A DNA stretch of 64,000 nucleotides from Nocardioides dokdonensis FR1436 (GTDB lineage Bacteria > Actinomycetota > Actinomycetes > Propionibacteriales > Nocardioidaceae): assembly GCF_001653335.1 (NCBI RefSeq), contig NZ_CP015079.1, positions 186,001 through 250,000 of the forward strand, given 5' to 3'. A program made the position numbers and the translations under genes. The notes under the pieces are model-generated. The model did not search any database and had not been told where the DNA came from. It saw only the letters and a program-made list of their open reading frames with translations. Shown piece by piece: positions 9,981-16,779 of this stretch. Position 1 is the first letter of the stretch. Every line of letters begins with the position of its first letter.

Positions 9981-11465
9981 ATGAGCGACGACCTCGGGGC
10001 CGACCACCGGCTCGAGACCGGCCGCGGCGCCCCCCAGGGTTTCGTGCAGCGGCCCGACCCGGGGCTGGAGGCCTACGCCGAGGACTTCCTCGACCACCTG
10101 GACTCCATCCCGACGACGCGCGCCACCGTGGGCTGCATCATCCCGGCCTACAACGAGGCCGAGACGATCGCCGGCGTCCTGGACTCCCTGCTCCAGCAGA
10201 CGCGGCTGCCCGACGTGGTCCACCTGATCGTCAACAACACCAGCGACGAGTCCGTGGAGATCGCCAGCCACTACGCCGGCCCGCACACCCGGATGACGCC
10301 CACGGGTGAGCAGAGCACGGTCGTCTACGTCCACGACATCGGCAAGAACCCCGACAAGAAGGTCGGGGCCCTCAACTACGGCTTCTCCCTGGTCGAGCAC
10401 ATGGACTTCCTGCTCGGGGTCGACGGGGACACCACCCCCGAGCCCGACGCGATCCAGCACCTGGTCGACGAGATCGAGAGCGACGACCGCATCGGCGGCA
10501 TCTCGGCGATCTACTCCATCGACGACTCCGCGCTCGACGGGCTGATGTCGAAGTTCCTCATCGCCGGCCAGCGCGCCCAGTTCTCCGCCTTCAACATGCA
10601 GAACCTGCTCAAGGGCCGCAACATGGCGGTGCTCGGCGGCCAGTTCTCGATCTTCTCGGTCCAGGCCCTGCGCGACGTGATGCGCGACAGCCACCAGCGC
10701 ACCCCGTGGGTCAGCGACTCCGAGGTCGAGGACTCCCTGCTGTCGCTGCAGATCAAGTCGGCCGGCTACCTCACCAAGATCTCCGCGCGGGCCCGGGCCC
10801 ACGTGGGCGGGATGAGCACGCTGCGCTCGCTGGACGCCCAGCAGGTGAAGTGGAACTTCGGCGCGATCGACCTGATGTGGCCCGGCCAGCGCGGCGACAC
10901 CAAGGGCCAGCCGTTCCACCCCAACCTGCGGCTGCGCTGGTTCGAGCACATGTCGATGGTCATCAACATGACCACCCGGTTCCTGTTCGTGGTGCTCCTG
11001 GGCTGGTCGCTCTCCCTGGGCGCCTTCGTGTTCAGCCCGCTGTGGCTGGTCCCCCCGGTGGCCGCGGTCTACCTCAACTTCCGGGTCGCGCACTCGATGG
11101 CGTTCCGCAACCGGCGCGACTACCTCTTCGTGCTGCTGGTCTTCCCGGCCGAGATCTACATGATGACCCGGATGGGCCACTTCGTCCGGGCCTGGTTGAA
11201 GTTCTTCTCCAAGCAGCAGACCGACAACTGGGCCGCGCAGGCCAAGGCCGAGCGCGGCAAGGGCGTGGCCTGGATCTACCCCTTCGTCTTCGCCGCCGTC
11301 CTGTTCGCCGGCCTGTACGCCGGCTGGGTCTACGGCCCGCTCGACGTCGACCAGAAGTCCGACGTCCTGGCCATCGGCTGGCCGATCCTCGGCGTCATCA
11401 CCGTCCTGCAGACAGCATGGATGATCATCAAGGCCAGCAGGCGCTACCGGGGGTTCAAGGCATGA
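9981..11465 (+). CDS. Processive family 2 glycosyltransferase (polysaccharide synthase, membrane-bound)
   Basis: 494 residues. The GT2 domain (about 45-300) has ATVGCIIPAYNEAETI, the metal/UDP-binding DGD at 148-150, the ED pair at 250-251 and QQVKW at 287-291, a variant of the QxxRW motif of processive synthases such as cellulose, chitin and poly-GlcNAc synthases. Two membrane regions follow (about 330-385 and 430-480), the usual translocation part. It therefore probably polymerises a beta-linked sugar and exports it; which sugar is unknown. The ATG at 9981 has GGGAGA 7-8 nt upstream. ATGA overlap with the lipoprotein gene couples them. Confidence 0.85.
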   Translation: MSDDLGADHRLETGRGAPQGFVQRPDPGLEAYAEDFLDHLDSIPTTRATVGCIIPAYNEAETIAGVLDSLLQQTRLPDVVHLIVNNTSDESVEIASHYAGPHTRMTPTGEQSTVVYVHDIGKNPDKKVGALNYGFSLVEHMDFLLGVDGDTTPEPDAIQHLVDEIESDDRIGGISAIYSIDDSALDGLMSKFLIAGQRAQFSAFNMQNLLKGRNMAVLGGQFSIFSVQALRDVMRDSHQRTPWVSDSEVEDSLLSLQIKSAGYLTKISARARAHVGGMSTLRSLDAQQVKWNFGAIDLMWPGQRGDTKGQPFHPNLRLRWFEHMSMVINMTTRFLFVVLLGWSLSLGAFVFSPLWLVPPVAAVYLNFRVAHSMAFRNRRDYLFVLLVFPAEIYMMTRMGHFVRAWLKFFSKQQTDNWAAQAKAERGKGVAWIYPFVFAAVLFAGLYAGWVYGPLDVDQKSDVLAIGWPILGVITVLQTAWMIIKASRRYRGFKA

Positions 11466-12196
11466 CGTCGCACCGCACCACGAGGACCCCGCGGGTCCGT
11501 CTCCTCGCCGCCGCCCTGGCGCTCGCCACGTCGGCGGGACTCAGCGGCTGCTCCCTCCTCGACCGTGGCGGGGAGCCTGTCGAGGCGCAGCCGACCGCGA
11601 GCCCGACCGAGAAGCTGTACGACTCCCAGTTCACCCGGGACGGCACCTTCCAGAGCCACATCTCGGTCGACGGTGCGTCCGGGATCGACTTCGTCTACAC
11701 GCTCTACCCCACCAAGTCGACGCCGCGCACGAACGAGTGGTACGCCCGGGGGTCGAAGTTCTTCTCCTTCACCTTCCAGGCCTACGACCTGGACCGAGCC
11801 ATCCGCGCCCCCTTCGCGACCAAGCGCAAGGTCTACCTCGACCGCATCAAGGTCGCCTCGCGCACGATCACCGCGGGCGGCGGGAAGCCCCAGCAGCCCT
11901 ACCGGCTCGACGCCGAGGCGCGCGACGTCACCTTCGACCCGCAGCCGCTGAGCACGACGTACGGCATGCTCATCACCTCGCCCAAGGGCGCCTTCGAGCT
12001 GCGCAACCAGAAGATCAAGGGCACCTCGAAGGACACCCGCGGCATCGAGCTCATGTTCACCGCGACGGTCTCGATCCAGGAGAGCCCGGGCAGCAGCCGG
12101 TTCATCCAGCGCACGGTCAAGCAGACCGTGCCGATCGCGATCTTCGAGTCGGACGAGAAGACCGACAGGGCGAAGATCCCGGTCAACGCCAACTAG
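11462..12196 (+). CDS. Lipoprotein of unknown function, coupled to the GT2 gene
   Basis: 244 residues with a type II signal: basic start, hydrophobic run, then the lipobox LSGC. The mature part is preceded by a Thr/Pro/Ser linker and contains no family that I recognise; it looks mostly beta-sheet with few cysteines. The ATG overlaps the GT2 stop (ATGA), so it is made together with the synthase and would sit on the outer face of the membrane. A role in receiving, guiding or modifying the exported chain is inference from position only. Confidence 0.8.
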   Translation: MTSHRTTRTPRVRLLAAALALATSAGLSGCSLLDRGGEPVEAQPTASPTEKLYDSQFTRDGTFQSHISVDGASGIDFVYTLYPTKSTPRTNEWYARGSKFFSFTFQAYDLDRAIRAPFATKRKVYLDRIKVASRTITAGGGKPQQPYRLDAEARDVTFDPQPLSTTYGMLITSPKGAFELRNQKIKGTSKDTRGIELMFTATVSIQESPGSSRFIQRTVKQTVPIAIFESDEKTDRAKIPVNAN

Positions 12197-12209
12197 GGCC
12201 GGGCGCCGC

Positions 12210-13166
12210 TCAGAGCGGGTCGGCGAGCCGGTAGCCCACGCCCCGGACCGTCTCGACGTAGCGCGGGTTCGCGCTGTCGTCACCGATCTTGCGGCGCAGG
12301 TTGGCGATGTGGACCTCGACGGAGCGCTTGTCGGCCTCGTTGACGAAGTACGACGTGACGTACTGCTGCCCGCGCATGGTCAGCACGAGGTCGGCCTTGC
12401 TGCGGACCCGACGCCCGGTGCTGAGCAGGGAGGCGAGCAGGTCGAACTCGGTGCGCGTGAGCTCGACGCCGGCACCGCCAACGGTGACGCTGCGCGTCTC
12501 GTTGTTGAGCGCCAGACCGTTGAACCGCACCCAGGAGCCGTCGGCGGCGGCACCGCCGTGGTCCACGTGCGGGGGCGGTGCGACCGCGTGCAGGTGTGCG
12601 GGGACCGGCACCGGCTCGGCGGCCGGTGCCGCCTCGGGGATCGGTGCCCGGGCCGGCGGCAGCGCGCTGACCGATCGCGGCGGCAGGGCCTGCTCCTGGA
12701 GGTCACGGGCGGCCTGGGCGGCCCACGAGTCCGGCTCACGGGCGGGAGCCGGCTCGACGGGGGCGCTGGGACCGGTGGGCTGGTCGACTCGCTCGCGCGG
12801 GCGCCGCAGCATCGAGTCGGCCCGCGCGCGCAGCTCGCGGGGACGGAACGGCTTGACGAGGTAGTCGTCGGCGCCGGCCTCGAACCCCTGGACCACGTCG
12901 ATCTCGTCGGCCAGCGCCGTGATCATGATCAGGTAGGTGTTGCTGAACTCGCGCAGCCGCTTGGCGGCCGCGAACCCGTCCATGCCGGGCATGTTCACGT
13001 CGAGCGTGGTGATCAGCGGGTCGTGCTGGCGCACGGCCTCGATGCCACTCGGCCCGTCCTCGGCCAGGACGGTGCGGAACCCGGACTGGGTCAGCACGAT
13101 GTCGATGAGGTCGCGGACGTCGGGGTCATCCTCGATGATCACCGCGGTCCATTCGTCCGCTGTCAT
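12210..13166 (-). CDS. OmpR-family response regulator with a long proline/alanine linker
   Basis: 318 residues. Receiver 1-120 with acidic pocket E12-D13-D14, phospho-acceptor Asp56 (TLDVNMPGMDG), Thr83 and Lys105 (LVKPF). Residues 122-210 are a Pro/Ala-rich, presumably disordered linker, far longer than the usual few residues. A winged-helix output domain fills 211-318 (LTRTEFDLLASLL, RSVEVHIANLRRKIGDD, YVETVRGVGYRL). No histidine kinase is nearby. It converges on the GT2-lipoprotein pair and precedes the GH6 gene. TAGTCT sits 6 nt before the ATG. Confidence 0.9.
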   Translation of the reverse strand: MTADEWTAVIIEDDPDVRDLIDIVLTQSGFRTVLAEDGPSGIEAVRQHDPLITTLDVNMPGMDGFAAAKRLREFSNTYLIMITALADEIDVVQGFEAGADDYLVKPFRPRELRARADSMLRRPRERVDQPTGPSAPVEPAPAREPDSWAAQAARDLQEQALPPRSVSALPPARAPIPEAAPAAEPVPVPAHLHAVAPPPHVDHGGAAADGSWVRFNGLALNNETRSVTVGGAGVELTRTEFDLLASLLSTGRRVRSKADLVLTMRGQQYVTSYFVNEADKRSVEVHIANLRRKIGDDSANPRYVETVRGVGYRLADPL

Positions 13167-13172
13167 GGGGGG

Positions 13173-13178
13173 AGACTA
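13173..13178 (-). promoter_or_regulatory. -10 box of the response regulator gene (leaderless type)
   Basis: TAGTCT, then CCCCCC, then ATG at 13166. Confidence 0.6.
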
Positions 13179-13216
13179 ACAACGTCCCACCCGGCTGCGT
13201 GGCACCTGTCCGGACT

Positions 13217-14221
13217 TCAGCGCAGAAGGCGCAGCGCACCCTCGGCCCAGAACTCCCCGGCCGGCGGCCCGCCGCCGCAGGTGCCGTCGGACTCCCCCGG
13301 GGGTTTGACCCACAGGTAGGCGTCCAGGCCCGATCCGTCGTCGACGAACCCGGGCCGCTGACCCAGCGTCGACTCCGGCGGGTTGCACCACTCGTCGGTG
13401 GCCCCGTTCCCGTTCCGTCCCCGGTCGACGACCCAGTGCTGCGCAGCGGGCAGCAGCTCGTCGAGCGTGCGCGCGTAGGCCTGCTCGTCAGCGTCGCGCT
13501 GGTAGTTGGCCACGTTGGTCGCGAACCCGCGCACGCGGGCCACGCCGACCTCCTCGAGCATCCGCGCCATCGCCCGGGCGGGGATCCAGTCGGAGTGCCC
13601 CGCATCGACGTACGTCGTCACGCCGGCGTCGGCGAGCAGGTCGACGGCCGCGCCCAGCTGGTCGACCCGCTCGTCACGCCGTCCGCACTCCTCGGCCGTG
13701 GCCAACGCGTCCGGCTCCAGCACCACCACCGCCGGCCCGACGGCGGTGCCGAGCGCGGCAGCGACCTCCCCCACCCAGACGGGGTAGTCCTCCGGGGGCA
13801 GGCCACCGGCCGAGAGCAGGCCGGCGCAGTCGCGCTCGGGCACGCCGTACAGCACCAGCAGGGGCACCTCGTCGCGCTCGTCGGCGCTGCTCACGAGCCC
13901 GGTGACGTAGGCGCCCACCGCCCCGATCGGGTGCTGCTCGGGGGTCAGCCAGATCCCGGACGGGACGGAAGCCAGCTCGTCGAGCCGGTCGGCGAGCTCG
14001 AGGTCGCCGTCGGCGCGGGCCCGGGTGGCCGCGGCCCGGGCCTTCGAGTCGGGATCGACGTACGTCGCCCGGTCGGCGAAGTGGTTGCGCCCCTGGGGTC
14101 CGGGCGCGAAGGGGCCCACCTCGAGGCCCCGCACCACCAGGACCGCTGTGACCGCCAGGAGCGCCAGGGCCACGAGTGCGGCGACGGCGACCAGGGCCGG
14201 AGCAGGGCGGCGAGCGGGCAC
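13217..14221 (-). CDS. Glycoside hydrolase family 6 (endoglucanase / cellobiohydrolase-like)
   Basis: 334 residues with a single N-terminal signal-anchor (about 8-30). GH6 signatures follow in order: YVTGLVSS, the VPERDCAGL loop (Asp equivalent to the pKa-raising residue of Cel6A), VVVLEPDALA (catalytic acid), YVDAGHSDW, GFATNVANYQ, WCNPPESTLGQRP, and AYLWVKPPGESDGTC. All catalytic positions look intact, so it should cut beta-1,4-glucan outside the cell. The GTG at 14221 gives a compact signal and has CACAAT 6 nt upstream; a GTG at 14242 would add 7 residues. No carbohydrate-binding module. A housekeeping glucanase for an endogenous polymer seems more likely than a feeding enzyme. Confidence 0.88.
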   Translation of the reverse strand: MPARRPAPALVAVAALVALALLAVTAVLVVRGLEVGPFAPGPQGRNHFADRATYVDPDSKARAAATRARADGDLELADRLDELASVPSGIWLTPEQHPIGAVGAYVTGLVSSADERDEVPLLVLYGVPERDCAGLLSAGGLPPEDYPVWVGEVAAALGTAVGPAVVVLEPDALATAEECGRRDERVDQLGAAVDLLADAGVTTYVDAGHSDWIPARAMARMLEEVGVARVRGFATNVANYQRDADEQAYARTLDELLPAAQHWVVDRGRNGNGATDEWCNPPESTLGQRPGFVDDGSGLDAYLWVKPPGESDGTCGGGPPAGEFWAEGALRLLR

Positions 14222-14246
14222 GGGAGCATTGTGCCAACCCACGTCA

Positions 14247-14252
14247 TAGGGT
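14247..14252 (+). promoter_or_regulatory. -10 box of maf (leaderless type)
   Basis: TAGGGT, then GCGCCGG (7 nt), then GTG at 14260. Confidence 0.6.
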
Positions 14253-14259
14253 GCGCCGG

Positions 14260-14877
14260 GTGACCACCGACTCCCCCGTGCTCGTGCTCGGCTCCGCCTC
14301 CCCCGCCCGTCTCGAGACCCTGCGGCGCGCCGGCGTCGAGCCCGTGGTGGTCGTCTCCGGCGTGGACGAGTCGCAGGTCGCCGACCTGGCTCCGGCCGCG
14401 CTGGCGGGGGCCCTGGCCCGGCTCAAGGCGCTGGCCGTCGTCGATCGGGCGGAGGTGCCCCCCGGCGCCCTGGTGCTCGGCTGCGACTCGGTGCTCGAGC
14501 TCGACGGGCAGGCCTTCGGCAAGCCCGCGGACCCCGCCGAGGCGGCCGCCCGGTGGCGCACCATGCGGGGTCGCTCAGGCGTGCTGCACAGCGGCCACAG
14601 CCTCCACGACACCGCCAGCGGTGCCAGCGCCGAGGCGACGGTCTCGACGACCGTGCACTTCGCCGAGGTGAGCGACCGCGAGATCGCCGACTACGTGGCG
14701 ACGGGCGAGCCGTTGCACGTCGCCGGCGCCTTCACCATCGACGGGTTCGGCGGCGCCTTCATCACCCGCATCGAGGGCGACCACCACAACGTGGTGGGCC
14801 TCAGCCTGCCCCGCCTCCGAGAGCTGGTGGCGGAGTTGGGCCACTCCTGGACCGGTCTTTGGTCGCCTGCTCGCTGA
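14260..14877 (+). CDS. maf: Maf-type nucleoside triphosphate pyrophosphatase
   Basis: 205 residues. It hydrolyses non-canonical or surplus nucleoside triphosphates (dTTP/UTP or modified) to the monophosphate. Signature VLGSASPARLETLRRAGV at the N-terminus with the Ser-Arg substrate residues, LGCDSVLELDGQAFGKPAD (catalytic Asp) and AGAFTIDGFGGAFITRIEGDHHNVVGLSL. Normal length. The actinobacterial core order is accD-accE-maf; here about 4.4 kb intervenes. The 3' end overlaps the convergent gtrA by 77 bp. Confidence 0.93.
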   Translation: MTTDSPVLVLGSASPARLETLRRAGVEPVVVVSGVDESQVADLAPAALAGALARLKALAVVDRAEVPPGALVLGCDSVLELDGQAFGKPADPAEAAARWRTMRGRSGVLHSGHSLHDTASGASAEATVSTTVHFAEVSDREIADYVATGEPLHVAGAFTIDGFGGAFITRIEGDHHNVVGLSLPRLRELVAELGHSWTGLWSPAR

Positions 14878-15406
14878 GCGGGGCCCCCGGCACCTCGTCG
14901 CCCTCCGGGCCCAGACCCGGGTCGAGGGGCCGCGCCGACTCCGCGGGGTAGATGTCGCCGAGGTTGATGGGGCGGCGGAAGACCAGGGTCCGGAAGAGCC
15001 AGAACCGCGCGGCCACGCCCAGCGCCAGACCGATGACGTTGGCGGCGATGTTGTCGCTGAGGGGGTCGTCGAGACCGAGCAGGTCGCGGCTGACGAAGAG
15101 GCACAGCACCGGGATGGCCATCGTGACCACGTTGATCACCACGAACGCCGATCGACCGCCGTCGGCGTGCCGGGTCGGGCGGTCACGGAAGGCCCACTGA
15201 CGGGTGCCGCGGTAGCTGATGACCATGCCCACGGTGTTGGCCAGCACGTAGGCCAGGATCGGCTTGTCGTCGAGCAGCGCGTGGGCGCCGGTGTTGAAGC
15301 CGTGCACCAGCAGGTTGAACAGGACCAGGGCGACGATCGTCGCCAGCCCGCCCACGGCGAGGAAACGTCCGGCCTCGCTCAGGAGACGCTGGCGGCGAGG
15401 ACCCAT
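14801..15406 (-). CDS. GtrA-family membrane protein
   Basis: 201 residues with four hydrophobic helices (roughly 13-33, 48-66, 84-104, 117-135) and the family motifs RFLAVGGLATIV, ANTVGMVISYRGTRQWAF and FWLFRTLVF. GtrA proteins are thought to flip polyprenyl-phosphate-linked sugars for glycan modification. The C-terminal 55 residues are polar and proline-rich; the last 77 bp lie antisense to the end of maf. TAACCT is 7 nt before the ATG. Confidence 0.88.
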   Translation of the reverse strand: MGPRRQRLLSEAGRFLAVGGLATIVALVLFNLLVHGFNTGAHALLDDKPILAYVLANTVGMVISYRGTRQWAFRDRPTRHADGGRSAFVVINVVTMAIPVLCLFVSRDLLGLDDPLSDNIAANVIGLALGVAARFWLFRTLVFRRPINLGDIYPAESARPLDPGLGPEGDEVPGAPLSEQATKDRSRSGPTPPPALGGGAG

Positions 15407-15413
15407 GCGCTGA

Positions 15414-15419
15414 AGGTTA
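15414..15419 (-). promoter_or_regulatory. -10 box of the GtrA gene (leaderless type)
   Basis: TAACCT, then TCAGCGC (7 nt), then ATG at 15406. Confidence 0.6.
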
Positions 15420-15427
15420 TCGCCGGG

Positions 15428-16609
15428 TCACTCGACCGGGAGGCCGAGCCCCCGGGCGATCAGCATCCGCTGCACCTCGGAGGTGCCCTCACCGATCTCG
15501 AGCACCTTGGCGTCACGGTAGAACCGCGCCACGGGGTACTCCTCCATGAAGCCGTAGCCGCCGAAGACCTGGGTGGCGATCCGGGTCGCGGTGACCGCGG
15601 ACTCGGTGGTGTAGAGCTTGGCGACGGCCGCGGCCTGCTTGAACTCCTGGTACGGCGCACCGGCGTCCTTGAGGGCCGCAGCGCGGTAGGTCAGCATCCG
15701 CGAGGCGTGCAGCATCACCTCGAGGTCGGCGATCTGGAAGGCGACGCCCTGCTTGCGCCCGATGGGACCGCCGAACGTCTGGCGCTCGCCGGCGTACTCG
15801 ACGCTCATGTCGAGGCAGGCCTGGATGCAGCCGACCGACAGCGCCGAGATCGCCACCCGCCCGTCGTCGAGCGTGGCCAGGAACTGCGCGTACCCCCGCC
15901 CCCGCTCACCGAGCAGGTTCTCGGCCGGCACCCGGCACGACTGGAAGCTCAGGGGGTGCGTGTCGGAGGCGTGCCAGCCGAGCTTGTCGTAGGCCTTCTC
16001 GGCGGTGAAGCCCGGCGTCCCGGCGGGGACCATGATCGTGGAGATCTCGGGCCGACCGTCCTCGCGGGTGCCGGTGCGCGCGGTGACGGTGACCAGCGAG
16101 GTGATCTCGGAGCCGGAGTTGGTGATGAACTGCTTGGAGCCGTCGACGACCCACTCGCCGCCGTCGAGCACGGCCTTGGTGCGGGTGGCGCCGGCGTCGG
16201 AGCCGGCACCGGGCTCGGTCAGCCCGAAGCCCGCGAGCTCCTCCCCCGCGACGAGGGCGGGCAGCCACTGCTTCTTCTGGTCCTCGGTGCCGTAGGTGAG
16301 CACCGGGTTGATGCCCAGCCCGACCGCGGCCTGCAGCGTGATGCCCATCGACTGGTCGACCCGCCCGATCTCCTCGATCGCGACGCAGAGGCTGGTGAAG
16401 TCGCCGTCCTCGCCGGCGCCGCCGTACTCCTCGGGGGAGGTGAGCCCGAAGAGGCCGAGCGCGCCCATCTTGCGCACCACGTCGATCGGGAAGTGGTGGT
16501 CGCGGTCCCACTGGGCGGCGTGCGGGGCGATCTCGGCGGCGGCGAACTCGCGCACGCTCGCGCGGAACTCCTCGTGCTCGCGGGACAGCTCGAAGGCAGT
16601 GGTCGTCAT
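15428..16609 (-). CDS. Acyl-CoA dehydrogenase
   Basis: 393-residue FAD enzyme introducing the alpha-beta double bond into an acyl-CoA. The three ACAD parts are visible: N-terminal helices (LSREHEEFRASVREFA), the beta domain with GLTEPGAGSDAGATRTKA and SKQFITNSG, and the C-terminal helices with ERQTFGGPIGRKQGVAFQIADLE, QVFGGYGFMEEYPVARFYRDAKVLEIGEGTSEVQRMLIAR. The Glu of YGFMEEYP region and RDAKVLEIGEGT fit short-chain/branched or isovaleryl/glutaryl-like members; the substrate is not assignable. Of three clustered starts, 16609 is chosen since TAGCAT lies 7 nt and TTAACA a further 17 bp upstream. Confidence 0.93.
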   Translation of the reverse strand: MTTTAFELSREHEEFRASVREFAAAEIAPHAAQWDRDHHFPIDVVRKMGALGLFGLTSPEEYGGAGEDGDFTSLCVAIEEIGRVDQSMGITLQAAVGLGINPVLTYGTEDQKKQWLPALVAGEELAGFGLTEPGAGSDAGATRTKAVLDGGEWVVDGSKQFITNSGSEITSLVTVTARTGTREDGRPEISTIMVPAGTPGFTAEKAYDKLGWHASDTHPLSFQSCRVPAENLLGERGRGYAQFLATLDDGRVAISALSVGCIQACLDMSVEYAGERQTFGGPIGRKQGVAFQIADLEVMLHASRMLTYRAAALKDAGAPYQEFKQAAAVAKLYTTESAVTATRIATQVFGGYGFMEEYPVARFYRDAKVLEIGEGTSEVQRMLIARGLGLPVE

Positions 16610-16616
16610 GTCCGCC

Positions 16617-16647
16617 ATGCTACCCACGAGGTTAGCGGTTGTTAACC
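16617..16647 (-). promoter_or_regulatory. Promoter and dyad upstream of the acyl-CoA dehydrogenase gene
   Basis: On the minus strand -35 TTAACA (16645-16640), a 17-bp spacer and -10 TAGCAT (16622-16617). A dyad GGTTA-N8-TAACC (16630-16647) covers the -35, as a repressor operator would. The element also contains the stop codon of the upstream small-subunit gene. Confidence 0.5.
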
Positions 16648-16779
16648 CGAGAAGAGGGCCGACGCCCGGCGCAGGGTCTCGACCAGCCCGTAGGCCAGCG
16701 GGATGCCCACCAGGGTCCAGGCTGCCGCGATCCTCATGCTGTGGCTCTCAGGCTGTCCCTCGTGCTGCTCGGCGCTCAT
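16642..16779 (-). CDS. Small single-helix partner of an MFS transporter (MFS transporter small subunit)
   Basis: 45 residues: a polar Glu/Gln-rich N-terminus, then one transmembrane helix (AAWTLVGIPLAYGLVETL) and a basic tail. The ATG overlaps the stop of the OFA-type transporter gene (ATGA). Small one-helix proteins in just this position are known with oxalate/formate-antiporter-type MFS genes in several bacteria. A stabilising or regulatory role is inferred. Confidence 0.72.
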   Translation of the reverse strand: MSAEQHEGQPESHSMRIAAAWTLVGIPLAYGLVETLRRASALFSG

